DNA of 6,391 nt from Acholeplasmataceae bacterium. Lineage in GTDB: Bacteria > Bacillota_I > Bacilli_A > Acholeplasmatales > Acholeplasmataceae. The notes beneath the pieces were generated by a model that ran no database searches, was not told where the DNA came from, and worked only from the letters and a program-made list of their open reading frames with translations. A program made the translations under genes and the position numbers. Of the stretch, positions 6,287-6,391 are shown one piece after another (position 1 is the first letter of the stretch; each line of letters opens with the position of its first letter). The stretch covers positions 1 through 6,391 of the forward strand of contig JAUSOA010000118.1 of assembly GCA_030656435.1 (NCBI GenBank), written 5' to 3'.

Positions 6287-6391
6287 CGTAGAGGTGATCA
6301 ACAGGTCTTTATTCAAGTGAAAACACCTAAAAACATTTCAAATGCTGAGAAGAAACTTTATGAAGATTTAGAAAGACTTGAAAAGAAGGAT
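6287..6391 (+). pseudogene. dnaJ: In-frame continuation of dnaJ beyond the TAG, cut by window edge
   Basis: Thirty-five codons follow the TAG in the same frame with no stop. They begin RRGDQQVFIQVKTPKN and continue with a charged helix, AEKKLYEDLERLEKKD, ending at the edge. This is the expected DnaJ end: other DnaJ proteins read roughly NVRGYGxGDQ, a beta strand ending in TP, then the C-terminal dimerisation helix. Here NVRS, TAG, RRGDQ lines up without gap, placing the stop opposite the usual Tyr. AGAGGTGAT at 6290-6298 resembles a ribosome site, but the nearest in-frame GTG (6317) is too far away for a convincing separate start. Whether this segment is translated (read-through) or dead cannot be told from sequence. 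Confidence 0.85.

Noticed and set aside
6284..6391. TAG reassigned genome-wide, or pyrrolysine insertion, as explanation for the dnaJ stop
   Set aside because: hrcA ends in TAG at its natural end with the grpE ribosome site over it. The residue expected in dnaJ is Tyr, and nothing in the window points to pyrrolysine machinery. Not excluded, but less likely than mutation, error or simple read-through.

Overview
This AT-rich window is a chromosomal housekeeping region of a low-GC Gram-positive-type bacterium. Three things point to Firmicutes or Acholeplasma-like relatives. The gene order hrcA-grpE-dnaK-dnaJ sits behind a CIRCE-type operator, DnaK is about 610 residues and lacks the insert found near residue 80 of proteobacterial DnaK, and the signals are SigA-like promoters with GGAGG-type ribosome sites. 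Tryptophan is written TGG and no gene contains an in-frame TGA, so the Mycoplasma/Spiroplasma code (TGA = Trp) is not indicated. A finer assignment (for example Erysipelotrichia versus Acholeplasmatales) would be a guess.

Layout: positions 1-761 hold the 5' two thirds of ispG on the minus strand, running off the left edge. A 173-base divergent spacer (762-934) carries a near-consensus promoter for rpmG (ribosomal protein bL33, 935-1084), which ends in a small rho-independent terminator. A metallo-beta-lactamase-fold hydrolase gene (1121-1735) follows almost immediately and ends in its own terminator. From 1783 onward lies the heat-shock operon: promoter, degenerate CIRCE operator, hrcA (1856-2869), grpE (2883-3449), dnaK (3433-5262, overlapping grpE by 17 bases), a strong hairpin, then dnaJ from 5312 to the right edge.

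The heat-shock genes form one functional unit. HrcA represses the operon through CIRCE, DnaK is the Hsp70 chaperone, DnaJ delivers substrates and stimulates DnaK ATPase activity, and GrpE exchanges its nucleotide. IspG (MEP isoprenoid pathway), bL33 (50S ribosome) and the hydrolase are unrelated neighbours.

The main anomaly is in dnaJ. After 324 codons the reading frame meets TAG (6284-6286), yet the same frame continues without interruption to the window edge with clear DnaJ C-terminal sequence. Either DnaJ is truncated by a nonsense mutation, TAG is read through or suppressed, or the base is an error. The second point of interest is the operator region of hrcA: one CIRCE arm is perfect and the other degenerate, and a third half-site-like element forms a perfect inverted repeat around the -10 box. 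I see no mobile element, CRISPR array, tRNA or rRNA, and no evidence of a novel multi-gene system.
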